NCBI GenBank assembly: GCA_029531795.1
Contig: JAPEIS010000016.1
Location: 558,001-622,000, forward strand
Source: Sclerotinia nivalis
Lineage: Eukaryota; Ascomycota; Leotiomycetes; Helotiales; Sclerotiniaceae
Length of the DNA stretch: 64,000 nucleotides
Reading direction: 5' to 3'
Shown piece after piece: positions 46,026-57,088 of the stretch. The first letter of the stretch is position 1. Each line of letters starts with the position of its first letter. The position numbers and the translations under genes are program-made. Under the pieces are notes generated by a model. That model had not been told where the DNA came from. It worked only from the letters and a program-made list of their open reading frames with translations, and made no database searches.

Positions 46026-46553
46026 GTGCCCGACAAGTATCACAGCAATCGAAGGGAACTCGAAACCTTTCTACTCCAAATCGAAATATACTTCAAATTC
46101 AACGCTGTCAAATTTGTAACTCCCGACAATTATAGCCTGTATGCCTCCTTTTACCTTCGTGGAAAAGCAACCAAATGGATTCAACCTTATCTTAGAGATT
46201 ACTTTACTAAGTCTAGAGATCATTGTATGATAATTACACGAACCATTTTCGAAAGCTTTGTAGGGTTCAAAAGAGAAATCGGACGAGTATTTGGGAATAT
46301 CGACGAAGTTAAAACAGCCGAACGAAACCTATTCACTTTAAAACAAACTGGAGCAGCGATCAATTACGCTACGGAATTCAGACGATATGCTAATCAAACC
46401 GGATGGGATCAGCAAGCTTTGTTAAGTCATTTCTATTGCGGCCTTAAGGATCATGTAAAGTTGGAATTTGCAAGGGGCATCGAGCCTACGAATATCAACG
46501 AAATGATAGAACTCGCAATCAAGATCGATAATCGGCTTTACGAATACCAGTGA
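46026..46553 (+). CDS. gypsy gag-like protein (partial)
   Basis: 175 codons without stop. Contains a Retrotrans_gag-type helical region (ATKWIQPYLRDYF, FGNIDEVKTAERNLFTLKQT, YATEFRRYANQTGWDQQALLSHFYCGL). It stops at TGA just after, where a CCHC knuckle would be expected; none is seen. The start may lie upstream (about 45949), since the codons before 46026 read in a plausible frame. Confidence 0.75.
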   Translation: MPDKYHSNRRELETFLLQIEIYFKFNAVKFVTPDNYSLYASFYLRGKATKWIQPYLRDYFTKSRDHCMIITRTIFESFVGFKREIGRVFGNIDEVKTAERNLFTLKQTGAAINYATEFRRYANQTGWDQQALLSHFYCGLKDHVKLEFARGIEPTNINEMIELAIKIDNRLYEYQ

Positions 46554-46639
46554 GACAAGAAGTTCCAAAACTATTCAGGTCAGAATTATAAGCGAAACGA
46601 AGGGAGACGACGTCAAGCTAGGAATGAAAGCTATGGAGA

Positions 46640-47240
46640 GTCTATTTGAAAGGATCGAAATATACAGTACAGGTATATACCGATCATAAGAACTTAGTTT
46701 ACTTCACTACAACGAAGGAATTAAACAGACGACAGATCAGATAGTCCGAAACCATGGCTGTCTACAATTTTCGCATTTCATATATCAAAGGAACAGAAAA
46801 CGGTAAAGCCGACACTCTCAGCAGAAAACCAGAATATTTACAAAATAAAGTACACAAAACATATACGATCTTAAAGGAAAAAGATAGCGTATTAATACAC
46901 AATAAACTACAACTCGCTGCTTCCTCCAGAATTGATTACAGTACAATCAAGGAGCAATTGAAAGCAGAATATAAACGAAATGCTACTGCGAAACGAATCC
47001 TCAAGAATACGGATAACTTGGAAAAGGGATTCAGCATCGACAAAAGGTTCATATACTTTCATAACAAATTATATATATCTTCCAAACTAGCTAAAGGATA
47101 TATTCGAGAACAACACAAGCTTCCAGTTTATAAGCATCAAAAAGTAATTAGAACCTTTACCAGAATCAGGAAAGAAGTTTACTTTCCAAAAATGAAAACT
47201 ACAATTGAGAAAGTAGTTGGGAATTGCAATACCTATATAT
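46640..47240 (+). pseudogene. gypsy pol remnant: RNase H end plus integrase start
   Basis: Reads [20 protein letters not shown], one stop, then ISYIKGTENGKADTLSRKPEY, which is the end of Ty3-type RNase H, followed by a region up to KGYIREQHKLPVYKHQKVI that begins the integrase zinc-binding domain. Protease, RT and integrase core are deleted. Confidence 0.75.
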
Positions 47241-47650
47241 AGAACAAAGCCACTAGGCATACTCTATATAATCAGCTCAAGACCCCTGAATTATCTATTC
47301 AACTATGGTGTCACGGGTTCGTAACCCGTTCTTAGCTAGTCTGGATGGCTGCCTAAGGCACCCATCCCCCATATAGTTGGCGCTCTTCCTAGCGCCTTCT
47401 TTCTTCTTCGTAGAATATCATCATATCTTAAAGCACCCTACCACCACCGTGATACATATATCTTTACTCGAACTAGCGCCACCAAGAACGCCGAACACAT
47501 CAGAAACCATAATCGAATCCATCAATCCGAACGCCAAATACAATATCGAAACAATATTAGATTGCAAATACATCAAAAATACAATAAAGTATTTAATCAA
47601 ATAACTCGATTACCCACATTCAGAAAACACTTAGGAACCCAGAAAGAATC

Positions 47651-48166
47651 TCAATTACTCTGAAAAGCTGCAGACGTTCCATTAGCGATATCCGGATCTA
47701 CCCAGAAAGGATCAAGGGGATTCGAGAAAAACGAAGAGTCGAAACCTTTCAAAAGATTGAACAAAGCATTGCTAAAACCAGAAGTATTTCTATCTACTTT
47801 TTCCTTCTCCGTTTGCTCTTTTGCCAATCGTTCTTTCTCTTCCAAAGCATCTAATTCATTCAAATATTTAAGGCTACAATCGATTATTCACTTTCTACAA
47901 TCGTATAGGAATTTCTTTTGTTTATACAAATACAAAATTTTAGCAAGCGCTTCTTCCTTTTTACAATTTAATTTCTTTTCTTGTTTATTCAGAGAAACCC
48001 AATCCGAAATACGAAGTACTTCCCGATCCCAATCTTCTTCCAAAGGAAATTCGGTATCGCAAGGAATTCGAGCTAGAATATATTCGGAACAACAAGAATA
48101 TTGAGGATTATTAATGTTTTTCATACAACGAAGTTTTTCATTACAATAATGAGAACAAGGAAACAT
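47651..48166 (-). pseudogene. antisense frame between pol and the right LTR of the gypsy element
   Basis: Two frames, 48166-47888 and 47863-47651, lie in the same phase and are separated by a single TGA and 24 bases, so they form one 172-codon frame with one stop. The N-terminal third has several Cys (CSHYCNEKLRCMKN ... CCSEY), and the C-terminal part is Lys/Glu-rich coiled-coil-like (LDALEEKERLAKEQTEKEK). It runs opposite to gag-pol. From memory, some Botrytis gypsy elements also carry an extra antisense gene here; I cannot verify homology. Confidence 0.5.
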
Positions 48167-48348
48167 TTCAATTCCACAATTATTGATAGATTAAGCTAAG
48201 ACAATCTATTCAGAACGTTTTCGAACAGAAGATAAGGATTTTTTAATTTTGGAGGAAGATATAATGAAAAAAAGAGTTTTGCATTTTTCTTTAGAATATA
48301 ATTTCGCCTTATAAGTTTAAAACAAGCTTTAGCTTAAATGGGGGATAG

Positions 48349-48764
48349 TGTTACAATTACGGATCTTACAATAATTGATCATATGAAAACACATTATGAT
48401 TTGATCGAATTAGTATGAGTTTAAGATGGTCGTAGAAACAAACGAGCACGGACCATATTAGTATCAGATCATATAATAGAGCACTGGAGTTTCGAAGGCT
48501 CCCAACGCTCCCGGAGCATTGGAGCTTCGAGGGCTCCTAGGGCTCCTAAGTACGAAGGTCTATATAAGCAGGATGGATTCCTTTATTTGTAGAGTTTTGT
48601 ACTCAAGAACAATCATTAGTTTAAACACTATAGTTACCATACAATACAATCGTTATATTTTCATTTTCATTAAGCCTCTGTTTGATCTTTAGTAGAAACC
48701 ATCACGGCCTTTCTATAAGCCCCTTGATCACTTCTTAGTGATAAAGGATTGTAGCGGCGTAACA
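48349..48764 (+). repeat. right LTR of the gypsy element (416 bp)
   Basis: Starts TGTTAC, ends GTAACA. Shares with the left LTR the blocks CGGATCTTACAATAA, TATGATTTGATC and CGGCCTTTCTATAAGCCCC. It has an uninterrupted (A)TGGTCGTAG site where the left LTR carries the LINE array. Confidence 0.85.
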
Positions 48765-48769
48765 CTATG

Positions 48770-49149
48770 GTATTTTGAGAAGCTTCACGAATTAAATAAT
48801 ACTATACAAACAAATACCAATGGATCGCAGATACAACAACTAAAATACTAAAAGAATATTTGAACGATTTCGAAATCCTACACTTCCACATCCCAATAAA
48901 GAACTACAATGTACTATACATATCTAAAGCCTATATAGGCTAACTTATTATTAGTATCATTAAAAATATAGAACCAGAAAAGGATCATTAGAGAATTACC
49001 TTCTTATCTATAAGGACCTTTCGATACCAGTTTATTCATTCAATTTTTGAAGTTGCAATGTATTATACGCGCCCAAGGACTATACAGATTGACTCCTCAA
49101 CTGTTTGAATCTAACCTTAATCTCAGATATATAGGTTTGAAGATTTTTA
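48770..49149. other. AT-rich unassigned stretch in the island
   Basis: Stop-rich in all frames and very AT-rich. Probably an older decayed element; I could not assign a family. Confidence 0.35.
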
Positions 49150-50880
49150 ACTGAAATCACCTGTAACACTCTCCAGCGTTCGCACAATAAACAATTACAG
49201 GGCCGATAAAGCCTAATAACCACTGTCCTTTCGTACTAACACTATAGAGGCTTTAGTTTCAGGCTTCCAATGTGAATGAGGCAGGCTTGAGTGCCTATTA
49301 AATGTTGAAGCTTTAGGAATACACCCCATTTATATATCTATCTACAACAAGAAACACCTTCTCAAAATTTAGCGAAGCCGGGCTTCCCTCAGCCTCAGTT
49401 GCTCTAGAATAAGCAAAACTCCAGTTCGCTATGAAGCTCCAAACGGTAGATCCTCAGCACCCCCTCATAGACAGACAAGCACCTACCGACACTGCACGCA
49501 ATCCAGCGTACTACACTACAATCCAGCGGCTAGGCACGATTCTCCCGAAGATCCCCCGTTCTATCATCAGACGTCTCCATTTTACACTAGGCTGCAGAAT
49601 CGACCCCACGGAAGGCCTCACCAAAGAACAAGCGGCCTCGGATTTCAAAGACTGATGGCTTTTTCTTTCAGGACAGAAAATTTCTATTTTCTTCGACGGC
49701 TCAGAATCCTTCAAGGACAACAAACATTTGGTAGGCTACAGTTATGCAGTTTACCTCGGAAACCAATTTATCTATACAGATAAAAGCTCAATCAACCCGC
49801 TCAGCTATATGTTCGACACAGAGATCATTAGAGCCTGAAAAGGCCTTCAAAGGGTCATCAGCGATCCTACACACCGAGACCGCCGGATCTGGATATGCAT
49901 TGACAGCACCTCGGTCATCTGGTGCCTCAGGGTCAATGCCTCACAAACGTCACAATGGGCTTTTCACAAGTATCAAGATACAATGAAATCATATGATATC
50001 AAAGTCAAATGGTCTCCAGGACATTGTAATATACAAGGAAACGAACTTGCCAATAAATTAGCAAACAAAGATACAAAGCTTCCTTGCAACGATTTAAAGG
50101 CCAACAGGATTACCATTAGCGAACTCGGAACAATTAAACAACAAATAGCATCAGTATACATTGCGAATTGGTGGGTCACGAACTCACAAACCCTATTAGC
50201 TCTCTACATCTATTGAAAACCAGTATACAAACTGAAGATCTCACCTTTCCTCTCGTTGTCTAGATTAGCTCTCCACAGATGGATAGCCCTACGATCAGGC
50301 CACGGGGACTTCGCTTGATACCACAAACGCTTCAATCATGAAAATGCCACTCACAAATGCCACTGTTCACGGGACCTCTCGCCACTACACATCGTACGAT
50401 GCACATCATCACGAGCCTGCCCTCACATCTTCCTACCTCTGATACAGAAACGATCGAATACCTTCGGTTTCTAAGACCAGAGGAATTCATAAAGCTTATG
50501 AAGGTCATTGAGTATTATTTGTAATCTACCCCCCACATTCTTTAAATATTTTCTTTGTACTAAGTCTAAGATAACTAGATTTTCGACAGGGTGAAAACCC
50601 AGAGAGCCAAACAGGGCTCCAGGCACTATCGTCGGATGATGCCTTTTTTTGTATACATTAGGTTACCACCCCACTAGAACAGGAAGGCACTAAACGACAA
50701 ATCGCACTGACCATATACCCTGTATTGTGGGTAGGATTTGCTTTCTAAAGGGGGACTTTTGTACATAATACCTTAGCTTAGCACGCCCCACATGCCCCGC
50801 GGGAGGCTAGTGGACGCGAAGCGAAGATTCAGTAGCTTCGTCCCACAGGGCGCTAACCAAATTCAATCAATCAATTATTA
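49150..50880 (+). mobile_element. decayed LINE with RNase H, plus orientation
   Basis: RNase H motifs are read across stops: IFFDGSESFKDNKHLVGYSY, MFDTEIIRA, RIWICIDSTSVIWCL, VKWSPGHCNIQGNELANKLA, then RLALHRWIALRSGHGDFA and a final Cys/His cluster. Several in-frame stops are TGA codons at places where relatives usually have Trp (after EIIRA and after GDFA). The 3' end is a TTCAATCAATCAATTA tail near 50880. The left edge is approximate. Confidence 0.65.
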
Positions 50881-51685
50881 TATACCCATCGACTCCTTAT
50901 TTGTAGATTCCCCACACACAATTGGTTTTGTGGAAAAATATTTTCCGACAAATTCATTTACATGCAAAATCGCTATTGATATAATCTTTGCTAACAAAAA
51001 GTTCGCGGAAAATTACTCAAAGTGAGTACTTTGTAAATTTCGATCGATCCCATCGTCGCATTCATAGAACTCTTATAAAATCCTTATAAGCTATGATTAT
51101 AGGCTTAATAAAACCTATTGTGAGGTTTATCATTAAACTATAGGCTTTCATATAGCCTATTATAGGGCTCACCGGGAGTACCTTATAGGCCTAAAGGCTT
51201 TAATGCTTTCAAAACTGGACCACCCTCATTTTTCAAGAGCTTTTAAACGCGCTACCTCTCACCCTTCAGGGGTCACCTCATTTTCCGGGCTCAAAACAGC
51301 TCTAATGACGTTTTTATTTATCCCACCATGTACAAAATGGAAAGAGGACCTTAGCAATATATTTCACCTCTCTATAATATATATAATATTAATAAAGTCA
51401 TTATTTTCTCACCCCCCCTTATATCCCCACGTAAAAATAATTTCCGATAAATTATTTTACCCCCGGTGACCATTACCACTGGTGAGTTCGTGTTAATACC
51501 CGGAGTTTATAGGCGTATAAGCCTACAACTTTGAGCCCAAAAAGCTCACCGGGAATATATTATAGGCTATATATCTATTTAGGAGTCATTTCAATCGATT
51601 ATTTACCTCCTGGTGAGCTTTTTAGATTAGAGTATATATACTATTATCGGGCGCTCCTAATGAGCTATTTGCCCTATAGGAGAAA
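50881..51685. other. AT-rich non-coding stretch
   Basis: No gene. Repeated TATAGGC(T/C)TA and CACCGGGA(G/A)TA words recur and also appear at 7620-7690, so it is probably an old repeat shared by both places. Confidence 0.4.
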
Positions 51686-52420
51686 TATCACGGGATAGTA
51701 TGATTACAGAGCACTTTGAGGGATCAGGGAATAGGTGGTATACGTGAATGGTAGAGTATATAGAATTGAATGACTTGCCCTCGATCATATGGATCGAGGG
51801 TTGTGTTACGTCGATAACGATCACGGATCTTATACTAACCGATCGTGTGCATCTACGATCTAATTCCTTAAGATTACTATGGGATTAAGGTCCTCGTGAG
51901 ATCACTCTTGTATATCGGACCTCGTAACAACCGTGACCCACATGATCAAGCGATCATGTGATGGAGCCTTGGAGCATTGGAGTTTCGAAGGCTCCTAATG
52001 CTCCCAGAACGAAGATCTATATAGTCAGAATGGATTCCCTTATGTAGAGCTTCGTGCTCAAGAACAATCATTAGTTTAAATACTATAGTTACCATATAAT
52101 ACGATCATTTATATCCTCACTTTGCCAAGCCCCTGTTTGACCCTTAGTAGAAACCACCACGGCCTTTCTATCAGTCCTTCGATCACTTCCACGTGATTGA
52201 AGATTGTAGCGGCGTAACAGGTTGTATATATAGGCTAAACAGGTAGTTATCTAGACGATGAGTACCCTGATTGGGCTAAGTTTCGAATAGTAGTGTTATC
52301 AGGATCAACTAATCGATCGAAGTGATCGACAAGGTCTAGAAGAGCCTTCAAACTAATGGGAAGTGAGTGCACTTATGATGGCTGGCAGGCCATTAGGCAT
52401 CACGTGGTTTCTCCGTCACA
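51686..52420 (-). mobile_element. copia-type LTR interrupted by a solo gypsy LTR
   Basis: Same family as 7093-7376. Without the 421-bp insertion (LTR plus duplication) it is about 314 bp. The plus-strand right end reads CCGTCACA, and just beyond lies CACCCCCCAGATC, which on the minus strand is a GGGGGG purine tract. It is therefore the 3' LTR of a minus-oriented copia element whose RNase H lies at 52890-53390. Confidence 0.65.
51804..52219 (+). mobile_element. solo gypsy LTR (416 bp)
   Basis: Starts TGTTAC, ends GTAACA, exactly as long as the LTR at 48349-48764. Flanked by perfect GGTTG duplications (51799-51803 and 52220-52224). The related sequence at 7200 reads straight through the site, which confirms the boundaries. 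Confidence 0.92.
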
Positions 52421-52889
52421 CACCCCCCAGATCGAGAATCGATCTGTAACAAATGAAAGGTTATATAAAGGAATGAATTGATTGATTCGCAATAGGATAT
52501 GTATGCTAATCGTGAATTAACGTCACCAGGAGGAAGGGAGAGGTGATTTGGTCAATTTGGTCAATTTACTTGATCATATTGACCAAATTGACCATATTGA
52601 TGAATTGGTTCAATATGTTCAATTAGTTCAATTTAATTGAGCAAATTGAGCAAATTGAACCAGACGACCATAAATGCTTGCGAAGTATCGAATGTTTATA
52701 TAAAAGAATGGAAGAAGAAGAAGAACCTTGCAAAGGATAGTCCTGGGGTTCTTGAGCTCGAGGTAGATGTGTTTGAGCTGACAAAGGGGGTCATTCTTGC
52801 TCAAACAGGTAGGAGGAGAAAAGGAAGGGTCGACGTTGAATTGGTCCTTGTTTCTTTGTAGATTCTGAGTAGAAGAATAGAAGCTTGTG

Positions 52890-53400
52890 CTACTCAATTT
52901 CATCTTGTAGATTCAAGAGTAAGCGAAAGCGTTCGAACTTTTGTCTTGTGAGATTCTTGGTGAGCCCATCGACAATCATATCGGCAATTAGAAGGTAGGT
53001 CACATAGAAGTTCCCTTTTGAATATTTTTGTCGTAACCATATATTTTGGATATCGACGTGCCTTAGCTTTGTAGTGATCCGCTTGTTCTCATCGATTAGC
53101 AACCTGATTGCTTGTTGGTTATCACAGAATATCGTGATTGGTTCTTTGATCGCAAGATCGATCTCTTTTAAGAAACGTAGAGTCGCTATGGTTTCTTTTG
53201 ATATACATTCGATACCTAGGAGTTCGGTTTCAATAATCGAGGTAGTCACGGTAATCTGTTTAGATGCTTTCTATACAACTAAGCCCTCGAAAAGGGATAT
53301 AATGTACTTTTGGAATGATCTACGAGTATCAGGATCATCTGCAAAAGAGATGTCTGAGAAGATGAGAAGTTGTGGTATTTGATCATCGCTATATTGTATT
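52890..53400 (-). pseudogene. Ty1/copia RNase H fragment
   Basis: Minus strand, open for 119 codons: SIIETELLGIECISKETIAT, PITIFCDNQQAIRLL, LRHVDIQNIWLRQKY, IADMIVDGLTKNL. These are the E, D and ADxxTKxL motifs of copia RNase H. Codons upstream to about 53400 continue with ISFADDPDTRRSFQKYI, across a stop. Everything before the RNase H is missing. Confidence 0.8.
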
Positions 53401-53408
53401 ATGAAGAA

Positions 53409-53638
53409 TGTCACGGGGTCCCCGTACGTCACGAGGTTAGTGAGCAGGGCCGATCAGATGGATCGGCTTCCGACCAATCGAGTTGATCTCCCGGATAAGT
53501 GCAAGCTAGCCCTCGATCGGGGCTAGCCTTGCACACAAATTGCATTTAAGATTGTCCTGTTCATAGAGTCGTAGCTCCTTGAGCTACGTCTTATTAATAA
53601 AAGAGATACCTGTTATTCTGCCTGCCGCATCCGTGATA
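53409..53638 (+). mobile_element. candidate solo LTR (230 bp)
   Basis: Starts TGTCACGG and ends CCGTGATA, near-perfect terminal inverted copies, with a TTATTAATAAAAGAG promoter-like stretch inside. No target duplication is visible (AAGAA against ATATG). It truncates the copia fragment. Confidence 0.5.
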
Positions 53639-53908
53639 ATATGCGCTGACCAGTCTGAGAGGATATGGAATGAAAACCACTGCTGGGAGGGAACAGTTGA
53701 GACGAAGTATTAAAAAAATATAAATACCCGGGGAAATCTCATATTATTCATATCAAATCATACTACTATGCATATCGGGCGGACTCATGAATCAATACCC
53801 TACACCCTACCCTACTATCCTATCACAAGTAACCAAACAAAGGTAAAAGCCCAACGCCGGATATATCATCATCACCTCATTCCTAATCCTCATTATACAT
53901 TCCCAATT

Positions 53909-56900
53909 TTAAGACTGACCCGTAACTCTTCTAATACTTCTTCTGGGTCCCTCACCTAAAATCATAACCTTGCCCTCTAGCTCCAAACCTCTAACTGCCT
54001 CGCCAAACTCTGCAGAATCAACTTGCATGCTACTCTGCTCTCCCAATTTCCTAACCACTTCCGTCCATCTAGCATTCCCACCGGGCCCGGTCATCTCATC
54101 CACGACACCTAGCACCGCGTTCTTCAAATCACCTTTTCTTCTTCTCTCACTAGCACTTGTGCCTTCGGTCAAAAGACTCATATCAATCAATCCGGTTCTC
54201 GCATCCGTAGCCGCTTGTTTCAAAGCACTCTTGATTAATCGAACTGCTTCCTGTACATCTTCTTTCGTGACGATTTCCGACAGACGCATTTTGGCATGAG
54301 CTTCAGAAAGACGAATCATGGATTCGAGTTGACGAGTTGTGGCTGTGATACGACGTTCAGCGGCGCGGATATCCTCGCCGAGTTTGCGCATTTCGACATA
54401 GGCGGAGACAAGTTCGACAGAAGCTTCTTGACTGATTCGTGGTTGACACTTGGCACGAGCGTAGGAGATATAAGAAGTCAGGAACTCAATGGGCTGGGTT
54501 TGTTAGCTGTGTACTTCCGCGGAAAATGAAAAGAGATGCGCTTACCAAAATTTCCATTCCTCCTGAAGCACTTTGCGGTTTATCGTCTAGGTACATACTT
54601 AGAAGATGACGGGCCAATCTACGGTCATTAGTCTCATCAATACGATCCAAGATCAAGTAGACAAGATCAAATCTGGAAAGTAAAGTAGGTGGGAGATCGA
54701 TGTTTTGCGGTACTGGTAAGTTCGGATTATATTTACTTCCAATTGGATTTGCGGATGCAAGAATGCTCGTTCGAGCATTCAGGGTTGTAATGATTCCTGC
54801 CTTAGCAATAGAGACAGTTTGTTGTTCCATAACTTCGTGCAAGACTGATCGAGTAGCATCAGACATTTTGTCAAATTCATCAATACAGCAAACACCCCCA
54901 TCTGACAAAACAAGGGCTCCGGATTCGAGGACAAGCTGGCGTGTTTCTGGGTCTCGAGTAACATATGCTGTTAAACCAACTGCCGATGATCCTTTACCAC
55001 TGGTATATACACCACGAGGAGCGATCTTATGTACGTATTGTAGAATCTGAGATTTCGAAGTAGAAGGGTCACCACACAGTAGAATATTGATATCCCCTCT
55101 GTATTTCGGACTTCCTCCTTTCTCGAAAGATTTGTTTGTTCCTCCAAACAACTGAAGCAAGATGCCCTTCTTAACATCATCCATCTCAAAGATACTAGGT
55201 GCAAGGGAGCGAGATAGAAGCTCATAGATATCGGGCCTTGCAGCGGTTTCCCTGATTTTTTCTTCCTCCTCTTCTGAAACCTTTCTAGTCTCTTCAATAT
55301 TACCGGTTAATTGATCGGATATTTCTTGTTCAACGGTCGAGGCATCAATTCCCATTCTCTTCTTGTCAACCTTCTGGATATGTAAAACATCGATGTAGGT
55401 TTTATAAATACTTTTAAGAGTCCGTTGACGGGGATTGACACGGACTGGGCTAGCCTTGAAGATACCGGTAATCTCAACTCTGTCACCCGCTTTGCAGAGA
55501 TCCACCAATTCATCGTATGCGCACATCGACACAGAATGAGGTGTTTGACCAGCAGGAACGGAATCCGGGGTCTCTTGAAGTTTGATGACTTGCTTGTCCA
55601 TGAATCCAGACCGGTTGTGTACAATCTGCATGGAATTTGGAGATTTACAAACAGGACGAGGGCATTCTGTGGGCTCGGCAATCTTACCACGGTCAATATC
55701 AACCTTGACTGTATGATTGCACACAGAACACTTGAAGAATGCATCTTTCATGTCTGGGATGATTGGCGTAGTTCGAATGACGAGTCCCTTAATAGCTATA
55801 ATCTTATCGACGTCGGATGGATCAAGATCTCTCATATTAATCGTTTTGTCCAGACCAAAGGGTCTAACTCTATAAGATCTCTTTTGTACCTCGGCACACA
55901 AATCCACTTCATTAGAATCTTGTCCTCTTGGTGTTGCAGCCTCTGCTTCGCTCCTCTCTGAACTTGGGACAGGAGGCTCTGAACTTTGAATTCTACTTCG
56001 TCCAGACGCCTGTCCGGCGGAGCTTTGTGATTGCCTCTGATTTGCCATTTGATTTTCCGCGATCTCGTACATCACATCTTTAATACCTTGATCCATAAGA
56101 GTAACAATATCCTGAGGGTAATCCTGCGCTTGCTGCCAAAGTTTCTTGGTGGGAGGGTATGCCTTAAGATTGCGGAAATCTAGATTAAGACTCGTAATTC
56201 CAAGCGTCAGCATATTTTGCATCATTTCTAAGTATTCCTTCGAGTTTGACTCTGGATCGGCTTGGGTATCTTCCTCTGACATTCCCTCACCCCACATGCG
56301 GTATTTTTTGGTATAGTTTCGAAGGAAGTCCTTAAATGTGGACAACGTATCATTTATGGAAACGTTCGTACCCCAAATACAAAGTGTAGAATTGCCTCCC
56401 ATGGCTTGCGCATCTGAAGTTGTTGGGTCGAGGTTCGAGAATGAAGGAGCTTCCGCATCTTCAGGCGGAACATCTCTTACAATTCGCCCACTTTCATCCA
56501 TGAAAATACGCCTTCTGGCGCGGGGTGTGTTAAGGTTATCAGATGTGATATCCCCTCTTCGTGAATTGTTAACTGCAGATCCAGGGCCTTGAGAACGAGA
56601 GGAGCGAACGAAAAGGCCACTGCTGTCACTTGGAATGTTTGTCTGGGGGTCATTGGCATATGCTCTACCAGGACTAGAACTTGCTTCGTATCTGATCGGT
56701 GAGGAGTCTATCATTGTTAGTTAATATTGATTGATCTGTCAATATAGTACCCACCGCCGATAAGAGCGCTACCACCTGCTCTTGGAGTACGATCGCCATC
56801 TTGTTGCGTCGACTGAGTATTCGTCATTTGTCTCAACGGCGAACTGATATCTCGATTGAATCGTGCAGCATCTGCCGGAGACGATCTATAGTTCATAGGC

Positions 56901-57088
56901 GACGATGATGGAATGATGCCCCGCCGAGGGGTACCTGTAGCGCCTTGCGACGAAGCTGCTTCATTTTGAAGTTGAGCAGCAGCGGCGTCCGGTGGGCTAC
57001 TTGGAAAGGCTTGTGAATTTCTTGTTGATGTGCGCCTAGGGGTAGCAGATTGAGAGTTGCGCTGTCGACGACCAGCAGGAGACGACAT
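53909..57088 (-). CDS. MCM4: DNA replication licensing factor Mcm4
   Basis: Three exons (57088-56755, 56707-54546, 54493-53909) total 3081 nt, 1026 aa, a normal fungal Mcm4 length. It is a subunit of the MCM2-7 replicative helicase. Residues 1 to about 225 are disordered and rich in Ser-Pro, a region phosphorylated in other species. The N-terminal MCM domain contains a four-Cys zinc site (CSVCNHTVKV ... ECPRPVC, about 434-465). The AAA+ core has Walker A GDPSTSKSQ near 656, Walker B CCIDEFDKM near 716 and the LSRFDLV arginine-finger region. A C-terminal winged-helix region closes it. The start at 57088 (MSSPAGRRQ) is the first in-frame ATG of the conserved disordered tail. Confidence 0.95.

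Larger units (their letters stand above)
39778..48764 (+). mobile_element. Ty3/gypsy LTR retrotransposon, internally deleted and LINE-interrupted
   Basis: Left LTR 39778-39864 plus 45488-45844, right LTR 48349-48764 (416 bp); both start TGTTAC and the right one ends GTAACA. The bases before and after, CTTTG (39773-39777) and CTATG (48765-48769), match in four of five positions, a likely 5-bp target duplication. A purine tract AAATGGGGGATAG precedes the right LTR. Inside are a gag frame, a short stretch with RNase H end and integrase start, and an antisense frame; protease and most reverse transcriptase are missing. The left LTR is split by about 5.6 kb of nested elements. Confidence 0.85.

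Noticed and set aside
49430..50330. TGA read as Trp (alternative genetic code or mitochondrial origin)
   Set aside because: Neighbouring nuclear genes use TGA as stop and the element is a nuclear LINE; mutation of TGG explains it.
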